From Jeotgalibaca arthritidis (lineage in GTDB: Bacteria > Bacillota > Bacilli > Lactobacillales > Aerococcaceae), in assembly GCF_011100465.1 (NCBI RefSeq), contig NZ_CP049740.1, positions 809,857-873,856 on the forward strand: a stretch of DNA of 64,000 bases. The letters run 5' to 3'. The translations under genes were made by a program, and so were the position numbers. Positions 1 to 7,564 of the stretch are shown here, in pieces; positions within the stretch are counted from its first letter, which is position 1; every line of letters begins with the position of its first letter. The notes below the pieces were generated by a model, which saw only the letters and a program-made list of their open reading frames with translations, searched no databases and had not been told where the DNA came from.

Positions 1-701
1 CTCAGTCCATCGTTCTTGCTATTAAATATGCATCTACCTTTCAAAAAGTTGAAACCCTGTCTATTCGTCTAGGAGAACTAAATAACACCCTTGAGGAAAG
101 AGTGCAAATAAGAACTTCTCAACTGGAGCGATCACAAAATGAACTAAAACAACTGAATCAGAAGCTCGAAATTCTTTCAAACATTGATACTCTAACAAAT
201 GTTCCGAATAGACGGTCACTCAACCAAAATTATGAAGAGGTTTGGGAGATGAACAAGGATTTATTGAAACCAATTACGGTAATTTTGATCGATATAGATT
301 GTTTTAAGCTTTTTAATGATACATATGGTCATCAAAAAGGTGATGAGGTACTAAAATTAGTCGCTCAATCATTGAAAAATAGATTGGATATGGTTGGAGG
401 ATTCTTTGCAAGGTATGGTGGAGAAGAATTCTTTGCTTTATTAGATGGGAAATCCGTTGAAGAAGCCGTTGATATAGCTAAAGATATGAATGATGTCATT
501 CATAAATTAAAAATCCAACACAAAACTTCAACGGTTACAGATACAGTAACAATTAGTATCGGAATTGCCCATTCTACTTCTGCAAATCTAGTAGAAAAAG
601 AGCAACTAATCAGAAAGGCTGACGAAGCTCTTTATCATTCAAAACAAATTGGCGGAGATTCGATATCATTGTTTTATCAGAATGAAATTAAACATCTGTA
701 A
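1..701 (+). CDS. GGDEF-domain protein (diguanylate cyclase), C-terminal part
   Basis: The reading frame is open through the left edge (first full codon at base 3), so only the C-terminal ~233 residues are visible. A coiled-coil-like linker (LEERVQIRTSQLERSQNELK) leads into a GGDEF domain with the DxLTNVPNRR entry motif, an IDIDCFKLFNDTYGH segment and an intact active-site loop RYGGEEF. GGDEF domains make cyclic di-GMP from two GTP. The linker resembles that of membrane sensors of the 7TMR-DISM/GGDEF type, but the sensor part lies outside the window. It ends at a TAA, with a hairpin about 200 bases downstream. It runs opposite to the next gene. The domain call is certain; signal and activity are inferred. 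Confidence 0.9.
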   Translation, partial: QSIVLAIKYASTFQKVETLSIRLGELNNTLEERVQIRTSQLERSQNELKQLNQKLEILSNIDTLTNVPNRRSLNQNYEEVWEMNKDLLKPITVILIDIDCFKLFNDTYGHQKGDEVLKLVAQSLKNRLDMVGGFFARYGGEEFFALLDGKSVEEAVDIAKDMNDVIHKLKIQHKTSTVTDTVTISIGIAHSTSANLVEKEQLIRKADEALYHSKQIGGDSISLFYQNEIKHL

Positions 702-907
702 GCATCTCGATATTGTGGAGAAAATCTAACATAACAGACTAAATTATATTGGAATTCACAAGTATATCCCACAATATCTCGCTTGAAAAAGCATAGAGTT
801 TATGGATCTGAGCTTTTCCAAATCTCTATCCTAATCTTTATATGGTATACTTTAATGGAATTTGAATATTGGGTAGTACTTTCTAAGTAGTGTTGATTCG
901 TAAATGA

Positions 908-945
908 AGAGCCTAACCCATTTTGATTAAGATTTAGGCTCTTTC
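908..945 (+). terminator. Possible terminator after the GGDEF gene
   Basis: AGAGCCTAA (908-916) pairs with TTAGGCTCT (934-942) and is followed by a short T-rich run. The rest of 702-1234 is AT-rich with no supported gene. It carries the att-like repeat at 1093. Confidence 0.45.
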
Positions 946-1092
946 TAGAATTGTTCTGTTAAATTATACGATGGCGTGCTAGTTCCTATGCATCATGTTC
1001 ACTCAGTATTAACTATATTTCTATCCCCATCTAATTTAAATTCACTACATACCTGATATAATAATAATTTTAATGACCTTAAAAAAACTCAT

Positions 1093-1110
1093 TTACTTAT
1101 GGTACGGTTC
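1093..1110 (-). repeat. rlmH 3'-end duplicate (att-like copy 3)
   Basis: The minus strand reads GAACCGTACCATAAGTAA, encoding E-P-Y-H-K-stop, the same ending as RlmH. It has the same orientation as the real rlmH end (2528-2545) and another copy at 2417-2434. SCC elements of staphylococci integrate in exactly these codons, so this is read as an attachment-site scar. No recombinase gene is visible in the window. Confidence 0.6.
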
Positions 1111-1234
1111 TCCGTATGGATGGTAACTGCGGTTTTTTAATCGCTATTAAATCGTTACGGATGTCTTAACAAACATTGATTTTTTTATATTTAATTTAGC
1201 AACATGAATATTCGTTTTTTTTTATTCATCTCAA

Positions 1235-2260
1235 TCAATATTTCTTTAAAATCTCTAAAATAGCAGCTCCGTATTTCTCTACTTTTCTTTCCCCAAATCC
1301 ATTGATTTTAAGTAGCTCTTCTTTGTTTTTAGGCATAGCAGTAATAATATTCTCTAATTCACTGTTAGTAAATATATAATACGCTTTAATTTTTTCTTTG
1401 CGACTTTCTTTTAACCGGAAATTTTTTAAAGTCTTGTAAATTTCCGTTTCCTCTATAACATTGCTTTCTAGTTCCAGATTATTTAAATCATCCTCATCAT
1501 CAGTATTTCTCAGATAAGCTTTATATTTTTGAGTGTAATCTTTTTCGATATCCTTATGAAAATATTTAAGGAAAGCTTCTGCCCACTCTCGCATTTCCTT
1601 ATCAGATCTTTTTGGTTCCTTAGATGCTTTGTAAGTATCTTTAATATATGTAACTAGCTGATCGGATCGAATAACTTTCTCTTTAACTTCTTTTTTTGCA
1701 TACCTTGTTTTCAAAATTGTTTTTGGGTTAGCCAATACAACAATTGAATTATAGCTATTGTCAAATAATTTATCTGCACTTATTTTCATCAAAAAACTCT
1801 TCTTGCGGCCTATTAAAAGCTTTCTAATTAAGTCCATGTGCCGTTGGTTCTGAGTAATTGGAGAGTAAATTCCTTCTCTTTTCTTATATCCATTAAATTC
1901 CATTGTCCTTATGAAATCACCATTATTGTTGATTTCAATATCTCCATATAAATTTTTACACTCAATAACAAAACAAATTTTCTTGGTAAACACTAGATAA
2001 TCAATCTGAGCACCCAATCCTTTATGTTCAAGATATACATCATGGAGGACGTACATTGGCATATGACTATTTTTTAATTCAAATTCAATATTCTTTTCCC
2101 CCGCCATACCGTACTCTAAAAAATTAATATCACGATCAATCAATTTTTGGCCTTTTTTATTAAGTGTTGGCCTTAGTGCTTTCAAAGAATCAATCTTACT
2201 TTCTATATTACTATTCTGTTTTAGAAAAACTGGTTCCTTTTTTCCTATCAACCACTGCAT
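1235..2260 (-). CDS. NERD-domain protein with C-terminal HRDC domain
   Basis: 341 residues from the ATG at 2260, preceded by a GGAAGG-type binding site; an upstream in-frame GTG at 2302 lacks a good site. Residues ~55-170 form a NERD (nuclease-related) domain: GEKNIEFEL, then QIDYLVFTKKICFVIECKN, which carries the Asp...Glu-x-Lys pattern of the PD-(D/E)XK-like fold. Residues ~275-340 are an HRDC domain (FTNSELENII...LLKINGFGERKVEKYG), a nucleic-acid-binding module of RecQ and RNase D. The role is unknown; DNA processing or defence is plausible. The gene sits alone between two copies of the rlmH-end repeat, which suggests it arrived as cargo of an integrating element. Confidence 0.85.
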   Translation of the reverse strand: MQWLIGKKEPVFLKQNSNIESKIDSLKALRPTLNKKGQKLIDRDINFLEYGMAGEKNIEFELKNSHMPMYVLHDVYLEHKGLGAQIDYLVFTKKICFVIECKNLYGDIEINNNGDFIRTMEFNGYKKREGIYSPITQNQRHMDLIRKLLIGRKKSFLMKISADKLFDNSYNSIVVLANPKTILKTRYAKKEVKEKVIRSDQLVTYIKDTYKASKEPKRSDKEMREWAEAFLKYFHKDIEKDYTQKYKAYLRNTDDEDDLNNLELESNVIEETEIYKTLKNFRLKESRKEKIKAYYIFTNSELENIITAMPKNKEELLKINGFGERKVEKYGAAILEILKKY

Positions 2261-2416
2261 ATTCTTCCCTTCCTTCCACTTGTAATTTATTTTTTCTTCC
2301 ACATTTAATTAAATCAATTTTAGGGAAGATATTCACTAACCCATTTAAACATGGGTCTTGTTTTAAAATCGTCAAAAGGTAAATAGAACTTTATATTTCC
2401 TCGATTGTCTGCTAAA

Positions 2417-2434
2417 TCATTTATGATACGGCTC
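2417..2434 (-). repeat. rlmH 3'-end duplicate (att-like copy 2)
   Basis: The minus strand reads GAGCCGTATCATAAATGA. Together with the preceding AAT it encodes N-E-P-Y-H-K-stop, the RlmH tail. It lies about 95 bases beyond the true rlmH stop and in the same orientation. Confidence 0.65.
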
Positions 2435-2527
2435 ATTCATTGCCATTGAACACAATTGTCACAAGCTTTTAAAATCATAAAGCGAACCCGCATCAGTTTG
2501 AGCTGTGGTTTTACGTAAAAACCTCAC

Positions 2528-3007
2528 TTATTTGTGGTAAGGCTCATTCTTCATAATCCGAAACGCACGATACACCTGCTCTACCAACACCAACCGCATC
2601 AACTGATGTGGGAATGTTAATTTTCCAAATGAAATCTCTTGGTTGGCTCTCTTGAGTACAGCCTTGCTTAATCCGAGTGAACCACCGATAATAAAGGTGA
2701 GGTCACTTTTGCCAGAAATGCCGAGTTGTTCGATGGTTTTGGCAAAATCGACGGAATCGTATTGTTTGCCGTTAATGGCAAGCGCGAAGACATAGCTTTG
2801 ATCGCTTACTTTAGCTAGTATGCGTTCGCCTTCTTTGTCTTTGACCATTTCCATTTCTTTATCGCTGAGGTTCTCTGGTGCTTTTTCGTCGTTAACTTCG
2901 ATGATTTGCATTTTGCAATAGCTACCGAGACGTTTGGTGTATTCGGCAATGCCTTGCTTCAAATACTTTTCCTTTAATTTTCCAACTGTTATAATCTTTA
3001 TATTCAT
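2528..3007 (-). CDS. rlmH: 23S rRNA (pseudouridine1915-N3)-methyltransferase RlmH
   Basis: 159 residues, the normal length for this SPOUT-class enzyme, which methylates pseudouridine 1915 in helix 69 of 23S rRNA on assembled 70S ribosomes. The start [16 protein letters not shown], the [10 protein letters not shown] segment and the C-terminal [10 protein letters not shown] are family hallmarks; the FIGG loop and the C-terminal Tyr-His form the cofactor and target site. It is transcribed away from ktrB, with 84 bases between the two starts. In relatives rlmH normally directly follows htrA; here about 19 kb lies between them. The last 18 bases (2528-2545) are the presumed attachment core repeated at 2417 and 1093. 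Confidence 0.97.
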   Translation of the reverse strand: MNIKIITVGKLKEKYLKQGIAEYTKRLGSYCKMQIIEVNDEKAPENLSDKEMEMVKDKEGERILAKVSDQSYVFALAINGKQYDSVDFAKTIEQLGISGKSDLTFIIGGSLGLSKAVLKRANQEISFGKLTFPHQLMRLVLVEQVYRAFRIMKNEPYHK

Positions 3008-3091
3008 GTGCCTTGCCCCTTTTATATTTTCATCTTCATGTTAGTGAAAAACAAAGATAAGTGCAATCTATTTTTTGAAAGGAGTGGTTTT

Positions 3092-4471
3092 GTGCGCGAC
3101 TGGATCTCTCGCTGGGGTATTTCTCAGAAGATTGTGGCGAGTTTTATTATATTGATTATGATTGGAACCTTTCTATTATCACTGCCAATCAGTCAACATC
3201 TGGGTTCTCAAGCAACTTATTTTGATCATTTCTTCCACGCTGCTTCTTTAGTAACGGTAACGGGGCTTGTGGATACGCCTATCGCTCATACGTATTCGTT
3301 TTTTGGGCAGGTGATTTGTTTAATTTTAATGCAAATTGGTGGGTTAGGAATTATGACCATTGTAGCTAGTGTGGTCACTGCTTTTGGTCGGAAGATGTCA
3401 TTGAGTGAGCGACTGGCGGTTCAGGAAGGGTTGAATCGTGAGGATGCAACGGACTTTCGTTCTTTTCTGATTACCATTTTAAAATATGTGTTTGTAATTG
3501 AAGCAGTTGGTTTTTTTATTTTATCATTCCGATTTGTACCTGATTTTGGCTGGGCTGAAGGCTTATTTACAGCCTTATTCTTATCTATTTCTGGCTTTAC
3601 GAATGCAGGTTTTGATACGTTAGGAAGCAATTCTCTCGTTTCTTATGTTCATGACCCCTTAGTTAACCTTGTTATTTCGATTTTAATTATTCTAGGTGGG
3701 ATTGGCTTTCACGTCTGGTTCGATTTTGCTTTGGTATCGCGTAATTGGTTAAAGCGTAAGGGGAAAAAGAGAATACGTTACTTCTACCGTAAATTATCGC
3801 TCCACAGTCGCTTGGCTATTATGGTGAGCCTTATCTTAACAGTAGTGGGAACGCTGATGTTTTTAGTTGTCGAATATCAAAATCCTCATACCATTGGTAA
3901 TTTTTCCTTTGGTGAAAAGTTATTGGCTAGTTTTTTCCAAACGGTTACTATGCGGACGGCTGGTTTAACTACGGTTGATTTTACGCAAGTTTATCCTTTT
4001 ACTCTATTCTGGTTTGTCATTTCTATGTTTATCGGGGGATCACCGGGTAGTACGGCTGGTGGTGTGAAAACAACGACCATCGCTATGATTGTCATTTTGG
4101 TTTACAACGTCTTCCGCGGGCAGAAAAATGTGAACATTTGGAACCATACAATTCCTGAAACGACTGTTCGAAATGCCTTTGTTATCTTTTCAGTTTTCTT
4201 TTCGGCCTTCCTTTTAGGAACGGGCGTATTGTCACTATTGAACCCAGATGTGGACTTTATTATTTTGATGTTTGAAGCTGTATCGGCGATTACAACGGTT
4301 GGGATTAGCGCCCATCTGACGCCGACATTAGGGATTGCTAGTAAAATAACCCTGATTATCTTAATGTTTGCTGGACGGATTGGACCGATTACCATGGCTG
4401 AGAGTTTAGCGCGTAAAGATAAAGAAACAAAAAATATTACCTATGCTGCTGGGAAAATAATTATCGGATAG
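3092..4471 (+). CDS. ktrB: Potassium uptake protein KtrB (TrkH/KtrB family)
   Basis: 459 residues from GTG 3092 behind GAAAGGAG; the open frame extends upstream to 3008, but that part overlaps the divergent promoter region. Four membrane-pore-membrane repeats are visible through their selectivity-filter loops: VTVTGL, SISGFTNAGFD, VTMRTAGLTTVD and SAITTVGISAH. The conserved GGSPGSTAGGVKTTT loop follows the third. The protein forms the K+(Na+)-dependent channel-like translocation dimer in the membrane, gated by the KtrA ring. ktrA follows after 15 bases, so the two form an operon. A gutted second ktrB copy lies just beyond ktrA. Confidence in family is very high; KtrB rather than TrkH is supported by the size and the short partner. 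Confidence 0.95.
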   Translation: MRDWISRWGISQKIVASFIILIMIGTFLLSLPISQHLGSQATYFDHFFHAASLVTVTGLVDTPIAHTYSFFGQVICLILMQIGGLGIMTIVASVVTAFGRKMSLSERLAVQEGLNREDATDFRSFLITILKYVFVIEAVGFFILSFRFVPDFGWAEGLFTALFLSISGFTNAGFDTLGSNSLVSYVHDPLVNLVISILIILGGIGFHVWFDFALVSRNWLKRKGKKRIRYFYRKLSLHSRLAIMVSLILTVVGTLMFLVVEYQNPHTIGNFSFGEKLLASFFQTVTMRTAGLTTVDFTQVYPFTLFWFVISMFIGGSPGSTAGGVKTTTIAMIVILVYNVFRGQKNVNIWNHTIPETTVRNAFVIFSVFFSAFLLGTGVLSLLNPDVDFIILMFEAVSAITTVGISAHLTPTLGIASKITLIILMFAGRIGPITMAESLARKDKETKNITYAAGKIIIG

Positions 4472-4486
4472 AATGGAGTAAAACTC

Positions 4487-5158
4487 ATGAAACGAACGAT
4501 TGGAATTTTAGGGTTGGGGATTTTCGGGAGAAGTATTGCCCGCACCCTTGCAGAATTTGATTATGATGTCATTGCCGTGGATAAAAGTGAGGACAACGTC
4601 AACGATTTGGAGACTCTCATTACAAAAGGCGTGATTGGTGACATTACTGACCGTGATTTATTGGAAACCATCGGCATTGGAGACTGCGATGCAGTTGTGA
4701 TTTCTACCGGTACTGTATTAGAAGCGAGTGTACTTGCAGTGATGCATTGTAAAAAACTAGGTGTACCAAAAATCATTGCTAAAGCAAAAAATAATATGTA
4801 TCGCGATGTTCTTCAAGAAATTGGCGCAAACGAAGTGATTTTGCCTGAACGTGAATCAGGAGTCCGTCTCGCAAAAAAATTGATGCGAAACAAAATTGAA
4901 GATATTGTGGAACTAGACGACCACACTTCCATTGTAGAATTTTCACCTCCTAAAAGCTGGGTTGGGAAGACGATTCAAGAACTGGATTTACGCAAAAGAT
5001 ATGACATCAACTTGATCGGCATGCGTGAATCAAAAAATGCGCCGTTAAACGTTAGTGTATTAGCAAATACACTTGTTCGAGAAGATTTAATATTTTTAGG
5101 AATTTCTGAGTCTGATATATTTGAGCGTCATGACTATTTGAAAGAACCTTATGAATAG
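4487..5158 (+). CDS. ktrA: Potassium uptake regulatory subunit KtrA (RCK domain)
   Basis: 223 residues, typical of KtrA. The N-terminal RCK_N (TrkA-N) Rossmann domain has GLGIFGRSIA and the acidic DK near residue 33 for binding ADP/ATP or NAD(H). The C-terminal RCK_C (TrkA-C) domain from ~residue 140 is the site where c-di-AMP inhibits KtrA in other Firmicutes. It assembles as an octameric ring on KtrB. It is translationally close to ktrB (15-base gap), and a terminator lies 45 bases after its stop. A c-di-AMP-binding CbpA gene is also present in the window (34059). Confidence 0.96.
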   Translation: MKRTIGILGLGIFGRSIARTLAEFDYDVIAVDKSEDNVNDLETLITKGVIGDITDRDLLETIGIGDCDAVVISTGTVLEASVLAVMHCKKLGVPKIIAKAKNNMYRDVLQEIGANEVILPERESGVRLAKKLMRNKIEDIVELDDHTSIVEFSPPKSWVGKTIQELDLRKRYDINLIGMRESKNAPLNVSVLANTLVREDLIFLGISESDIFERHDYLKEPYE

Positions 5159-5202
5159 AAAATAAGAGAAATTTAAAGAAGTTATTTCTTACACAATCTA
5201 TG

Positions 5203-5242
5203 GAAGGTGATCTTGGTAACTATTTAGGTCATCTTCTTTTTT
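5203..5242 (+). terminator. Terminator of ktrBA
   Basis: GAAGGTGATCT (5203-5213) pairs with AGGTCATCTTC (5226-5236), including two G-U pairs, followed by a T run. Confidence 0.75.
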
Positions 5243-5317
5243 CCATTTTTTTACTTGAAGATTGATAATAACAACTGACTATATTATTTCTTATAAATTG
5301 AAAGAGGAATGAACAAT

Positions 5318-5548
5318 ATGAAAGAGCGGTTTTATACGTGGACAACTTCAAAAAAAATAGTAGCTAGTTTTTTGTTTTTAATTCTAGTTGGCTCTATTCT
5401 ACTATCTATGGAGCAACTTCTTTAAACAATTATGATCATGATGTTTGCAGGCAGAGTTGGACCGATTACATTAGTTGATAGTCTGTTAAGAAAAGATGAA
5501 TTCACAAAAAACATTACTTATGCAAAAGGAAAAATCATCATTGGTTGA
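5318..5548 (+). pseudogene. Remnant of a second ktrB with a large internal deletion
   Basis: A GAAAGAGGA site precedes an ATG that starts MKERFYTWTTSKKIVASFLF, matching the KtrB N-terminus (SQKIVASFIILIMIG). After 35 codons comes TAA, and in the same frame follows MIMMFAGRVGPITL...RKDEFTKNITYAKGKIIIG-stop, matching the last ~40 residues of KtrB. Roughly 380 central codons are gone. The first and last parts are kept close to the intact neighbour, so this was a paralogue duplicated beside ktrBA and then deleted internally. Confidence 0.85.
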
Positions 5549-5581
5549 TGTAATGAAAGAATAGTACGAATGAATACTACC

Positions 5582-5620
5582 TAAGAAAAGCGGACAAGTC
5601 CGCCTTGACCTATGAAAAAA
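5582..5620. repeat. Partial copy C of the 160-bp intergenic repeat
   Basis: Nearly identical to the left end of copy B (24865-24903), with one base difference in the CTTGRCCTATG part. It contains GCGGACAAGTCCGC, a short palindrome. The rest of the element is absent and is replaced by the hairpin at 5622. Confidence 0.8.
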
Positions 5621-5646
5621 GGGGCCGGAAAAAAACTCCCGGCCCT
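5615..5646 (-). terminator. Terminator downstream of the fructokinase gene
   Basis: On the minus strand GGGCCGG and CCGGCCC arms (5639-5645 with 5622-5628) are followed by six T. It lies downstream of the fructokinase gene, beyond the structured segment at 5684-5784. Confidence 0.65.
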
Positions 5647-5683
5647 CTAGTATTAACGAATAATAGTGGTGTAAACGTGCTCA

Positions 5684-5784
5684 AAAAGGCAGATCCGACA
5701 CCCACTTCACGAATCATGCGCGGATGGTCTTCGTCCATCCTGTGCTTATTCCTTCCAGTGATTCGGATCTAAACGCCTTTTTTC
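5684..5784. other. Long structured intergenic segment between convergent genes
   Basis: Outer arms AAAGGC/GCCTTT (5685-5690 with 5775-5780) and AGATCCGA/TCGGATCT (5691-5698 with 5763-5770) enclose an inner hairpin GGATGG-CCATCC with a TCTTCGT loop. T runs flank it on either strand, so it may act as a bidirectional terminator between the ktrB remnant and the fructokinase gene. Function beyond termination is unknown. Confidence 0.5.
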
Positions 5785-5799
5785 CCACTCTTTTTTTTC

Positions 5800-6669
5800 T
5801 TATAAATGAATTTTTGCTTCTTTTGCAAGTGCCAAGCAACCGATTGTCCCGGCATTGTCTTCTAATTCCGGTGTAACAATGTAGTTTGTTAAATCAGGCG
5901 TTTTTACATAACTTTGCATTAAATCTTCGAATGCTTGATGAACTTTTTTAAGCATGTGGCGCTGTTTCATTACGCCACCGCCAAAAATTATGACATCCGG
6001 GGAGAGCATGAGTGTTGTGTTATAAGCACATTGCGCTATATAATAAGCCAGCATGTCCCATAGTTCATCATCTGGAGAGATATCTTGCCCTTTTTTACCG
6101 GTTCTTTTCTCAATTGCGGGGCCCGCAGTCATTCCTTCCAAACAATTACCATGGAATGGACAATTTCCTGTAAAAGAATCATTTTTGTGAGGTACTACCA
6201 TCATATGTCCCATTTCCGGGTGGCTAAATCCTTCAACGAAACGACCTTCTTGTATAGCTCCTCCGCCCACTCCGGTTCCAATCGTATAATAAACGACACT
6301 CGACAACCCTTTTCCCTTACCAAATACGTATTCTCCGTAAGCTGCAGCATTAACATCGGTTGTCCAAGCGATTGGCAGAGAAAAATGTTTTTTCATTGTG
6401 CCAACGAAATCAAAATTTTGCCACAGTAATTTAGGAGTAGATGTAATAAACCCATATGTTGGAGAATTTCGATGAATATCAATGGGGCCGAAAGACCCAA
6501 TCCCAATCCCTTCCAGCTTATCTTGATAGCCTTTAAAAAATTGAATAACCAACTCCATCGTTTCCTCTGGTGTTGTTGTAGGAAAGCTCACTCGGTCGAT
6601 AATTTCTAAACTTTCATCAGCAACTGCGCAAACAAATTTTGTGCCACCTGCCTCTATTGATCCGTACAT
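5800..6669 (-). CDS. scrK: ROK-family fructokinase
   Basis: 289 residues from the ATG at 6669, preceded by GAGGAG at 10 bases; an upstream ATG at 6687 overlaps the previous stop. The ROK signature is present: nucleotide-binding GSIEAGGTKFVCAVAD at the N-terminus, GTGVGGGAIQEG around residue 130, and the zinc-type motif GHMMVVPHKND...GNCPFHGNCLEG (His and three Cys). The fructokinases of this subgroup phosphorylate free fructose with ATP. The gene follows the AraC regulator by 17 bases and lies in a sucrose/raffinose cluster, where it would handle fructose released by ScrB. Assignment to fructose rather than another hexose rests on close family pattern and context. Confidence 0.88.
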   Translation of the reverse strand: MYGSIEAGGTKFVCAVADESLEIIDRVSFPTTTPEETMELVIQFFKGYQDKLEGIGIGSFGPIDIHRNSPTYGFITSTPKLLWQNFDFVGTMKKHFSLPIAWTTDVNAAAYGEYVFGKGKGLSSVVYYTIGTGVGGGAIQEGRFVEGFSHPEMGHMMVVPHKNDSFTGNCPFHGNCLEGMTAGPAIEKRTGKKGQDISPDDELWDMLAYYIAQCAYNTTLMLSPDVIIFGGGVMKQRHMLKKVHQAFEDLMQSYVKTPDLTNYIVTPELEDNAGTIGCLALAKEAKIHL

Positions 6670-6686
6670 AATACACTCACTCCTCA

Positions 6687-7514
6687 TTATATTTTTTTAC
6701 TTTCTTTATACTCTGTGGGGGTCATTCCCATCTCTGATTTAAAAACTTTTGCGAAATAATTACCGTTGGAAAACCCAACCGCATGAGCGACATGATCAAT
6801 CGTTTTATAATCCCATAATCGCTCTAATGATTTTAGAATTCTTATTTTTCTCAAGTAAGCCATCGGTGTGTATTGAAAAGCTTCTTCAAAAGATCGGATA
6901 ATCTGAAACTTAGACATGTGGAAGTGGTTTTCCATTAAATCTAAACTGATGTCTTGCTGGTAGTTTTCTTCAATAAATGACCGAAGCACTTGAACTTCAG
7001 GATCCATTTTCTCTTTTTGTTGGGCAACTTCTTCTTTTATTTGTAAAAATAAATCAAAAGAGAGTTTCGCATTCTCATATAAAGACACTTCTTCATTTTC
7101 TAAAAGGAGAATCAGTTCAATTAATTTCTTTGAAAAACTTTCACTGCTTGAAGGGCAGGCTTGGTTAGGTAGTGCCAGCCATTGCTTTGTGATCGGCGAA
7201 AACTCTATATAAATAAATTTCCAATCTTCTCCAAAATAAGTAAATCTTCCGGGAATATCTGCCAAGAAAAAACTTCCAGCTTTTTGAACGTATTCTTTTC
7301 CGCCACTTTCAAAAATCCCCTTCCCGCTTAAGGTATACTGCATAACTACTAATTGATCTTTTCTTCTCATGCCGTCCCATATATAATCCGCATGTCCTGT
7401 CCCTACACCCAGACCTTGGATATAAGGTAGATTCTGATAATCCATATAATGAAAGCGGCGAATGAATGGATGCAATTTATTACCCGCTCTTACAATTTTT
7501 TCTTCTTGTTTCAT
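6687..7514 (-). CDS. AraC-family transcriptional regulator
   Basis: 275 residues from ATG 7514 with AAGGAG at 9 bases; the longer open frame to 7577 overlaps the divergent gene. The N-terminal half (to ~residue 150) is a cupin-like AraC ligand-binding domain. The C-terminal ~100 residues hold two helix-turn-helix motifs ending in the family signature (HVAHAVGFSNGNYFAKVFKSEMGMTPTEYKE). It is divergent from the alpha-galactosidase gene with only 50 bases between starts, and it precedes the fructokinase. The layout matches MsmR/RafR-type activators of alpha-galactoside operons. The inducer is not known. Confidence 0.9.
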   Translation of the reverse strand: MKQEEKIVRAGNKLHPFIRRFHYMDYQNLPYIQGLGVGTGHADYIWDGMRRKDQLVVMQYTLSGKGIFESGGKEYVQKAGSFFLADIPGRFTYFGEDWKFIYIEFSPITKQWLALPNQACPSSSESFSKKLIELILLLENEEVSLYENAKLSFDLFLQIKEEVAQQKEKMDPEVQVLRSFIEENYQQDISLDLMENHFHMSKFQIIRSFEEAFQYTPMAYLRKIRILKSLERLWDYKTIDHVAHAVGFSNGNYFAKVFKSEMGMTPTEYKESKKI

Positions 7515-7564
7515 TTCATCAGACTCCTTATGCTTGTTGTAACAAATAAGAAAGAAGGAATAAT

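Noticed and set aside
838-862. Possible fourth att-like copy near TATATGGTATAC
   Set aside because: Only the TACCATA core matches; the flanking E-P codons and stop are missing.
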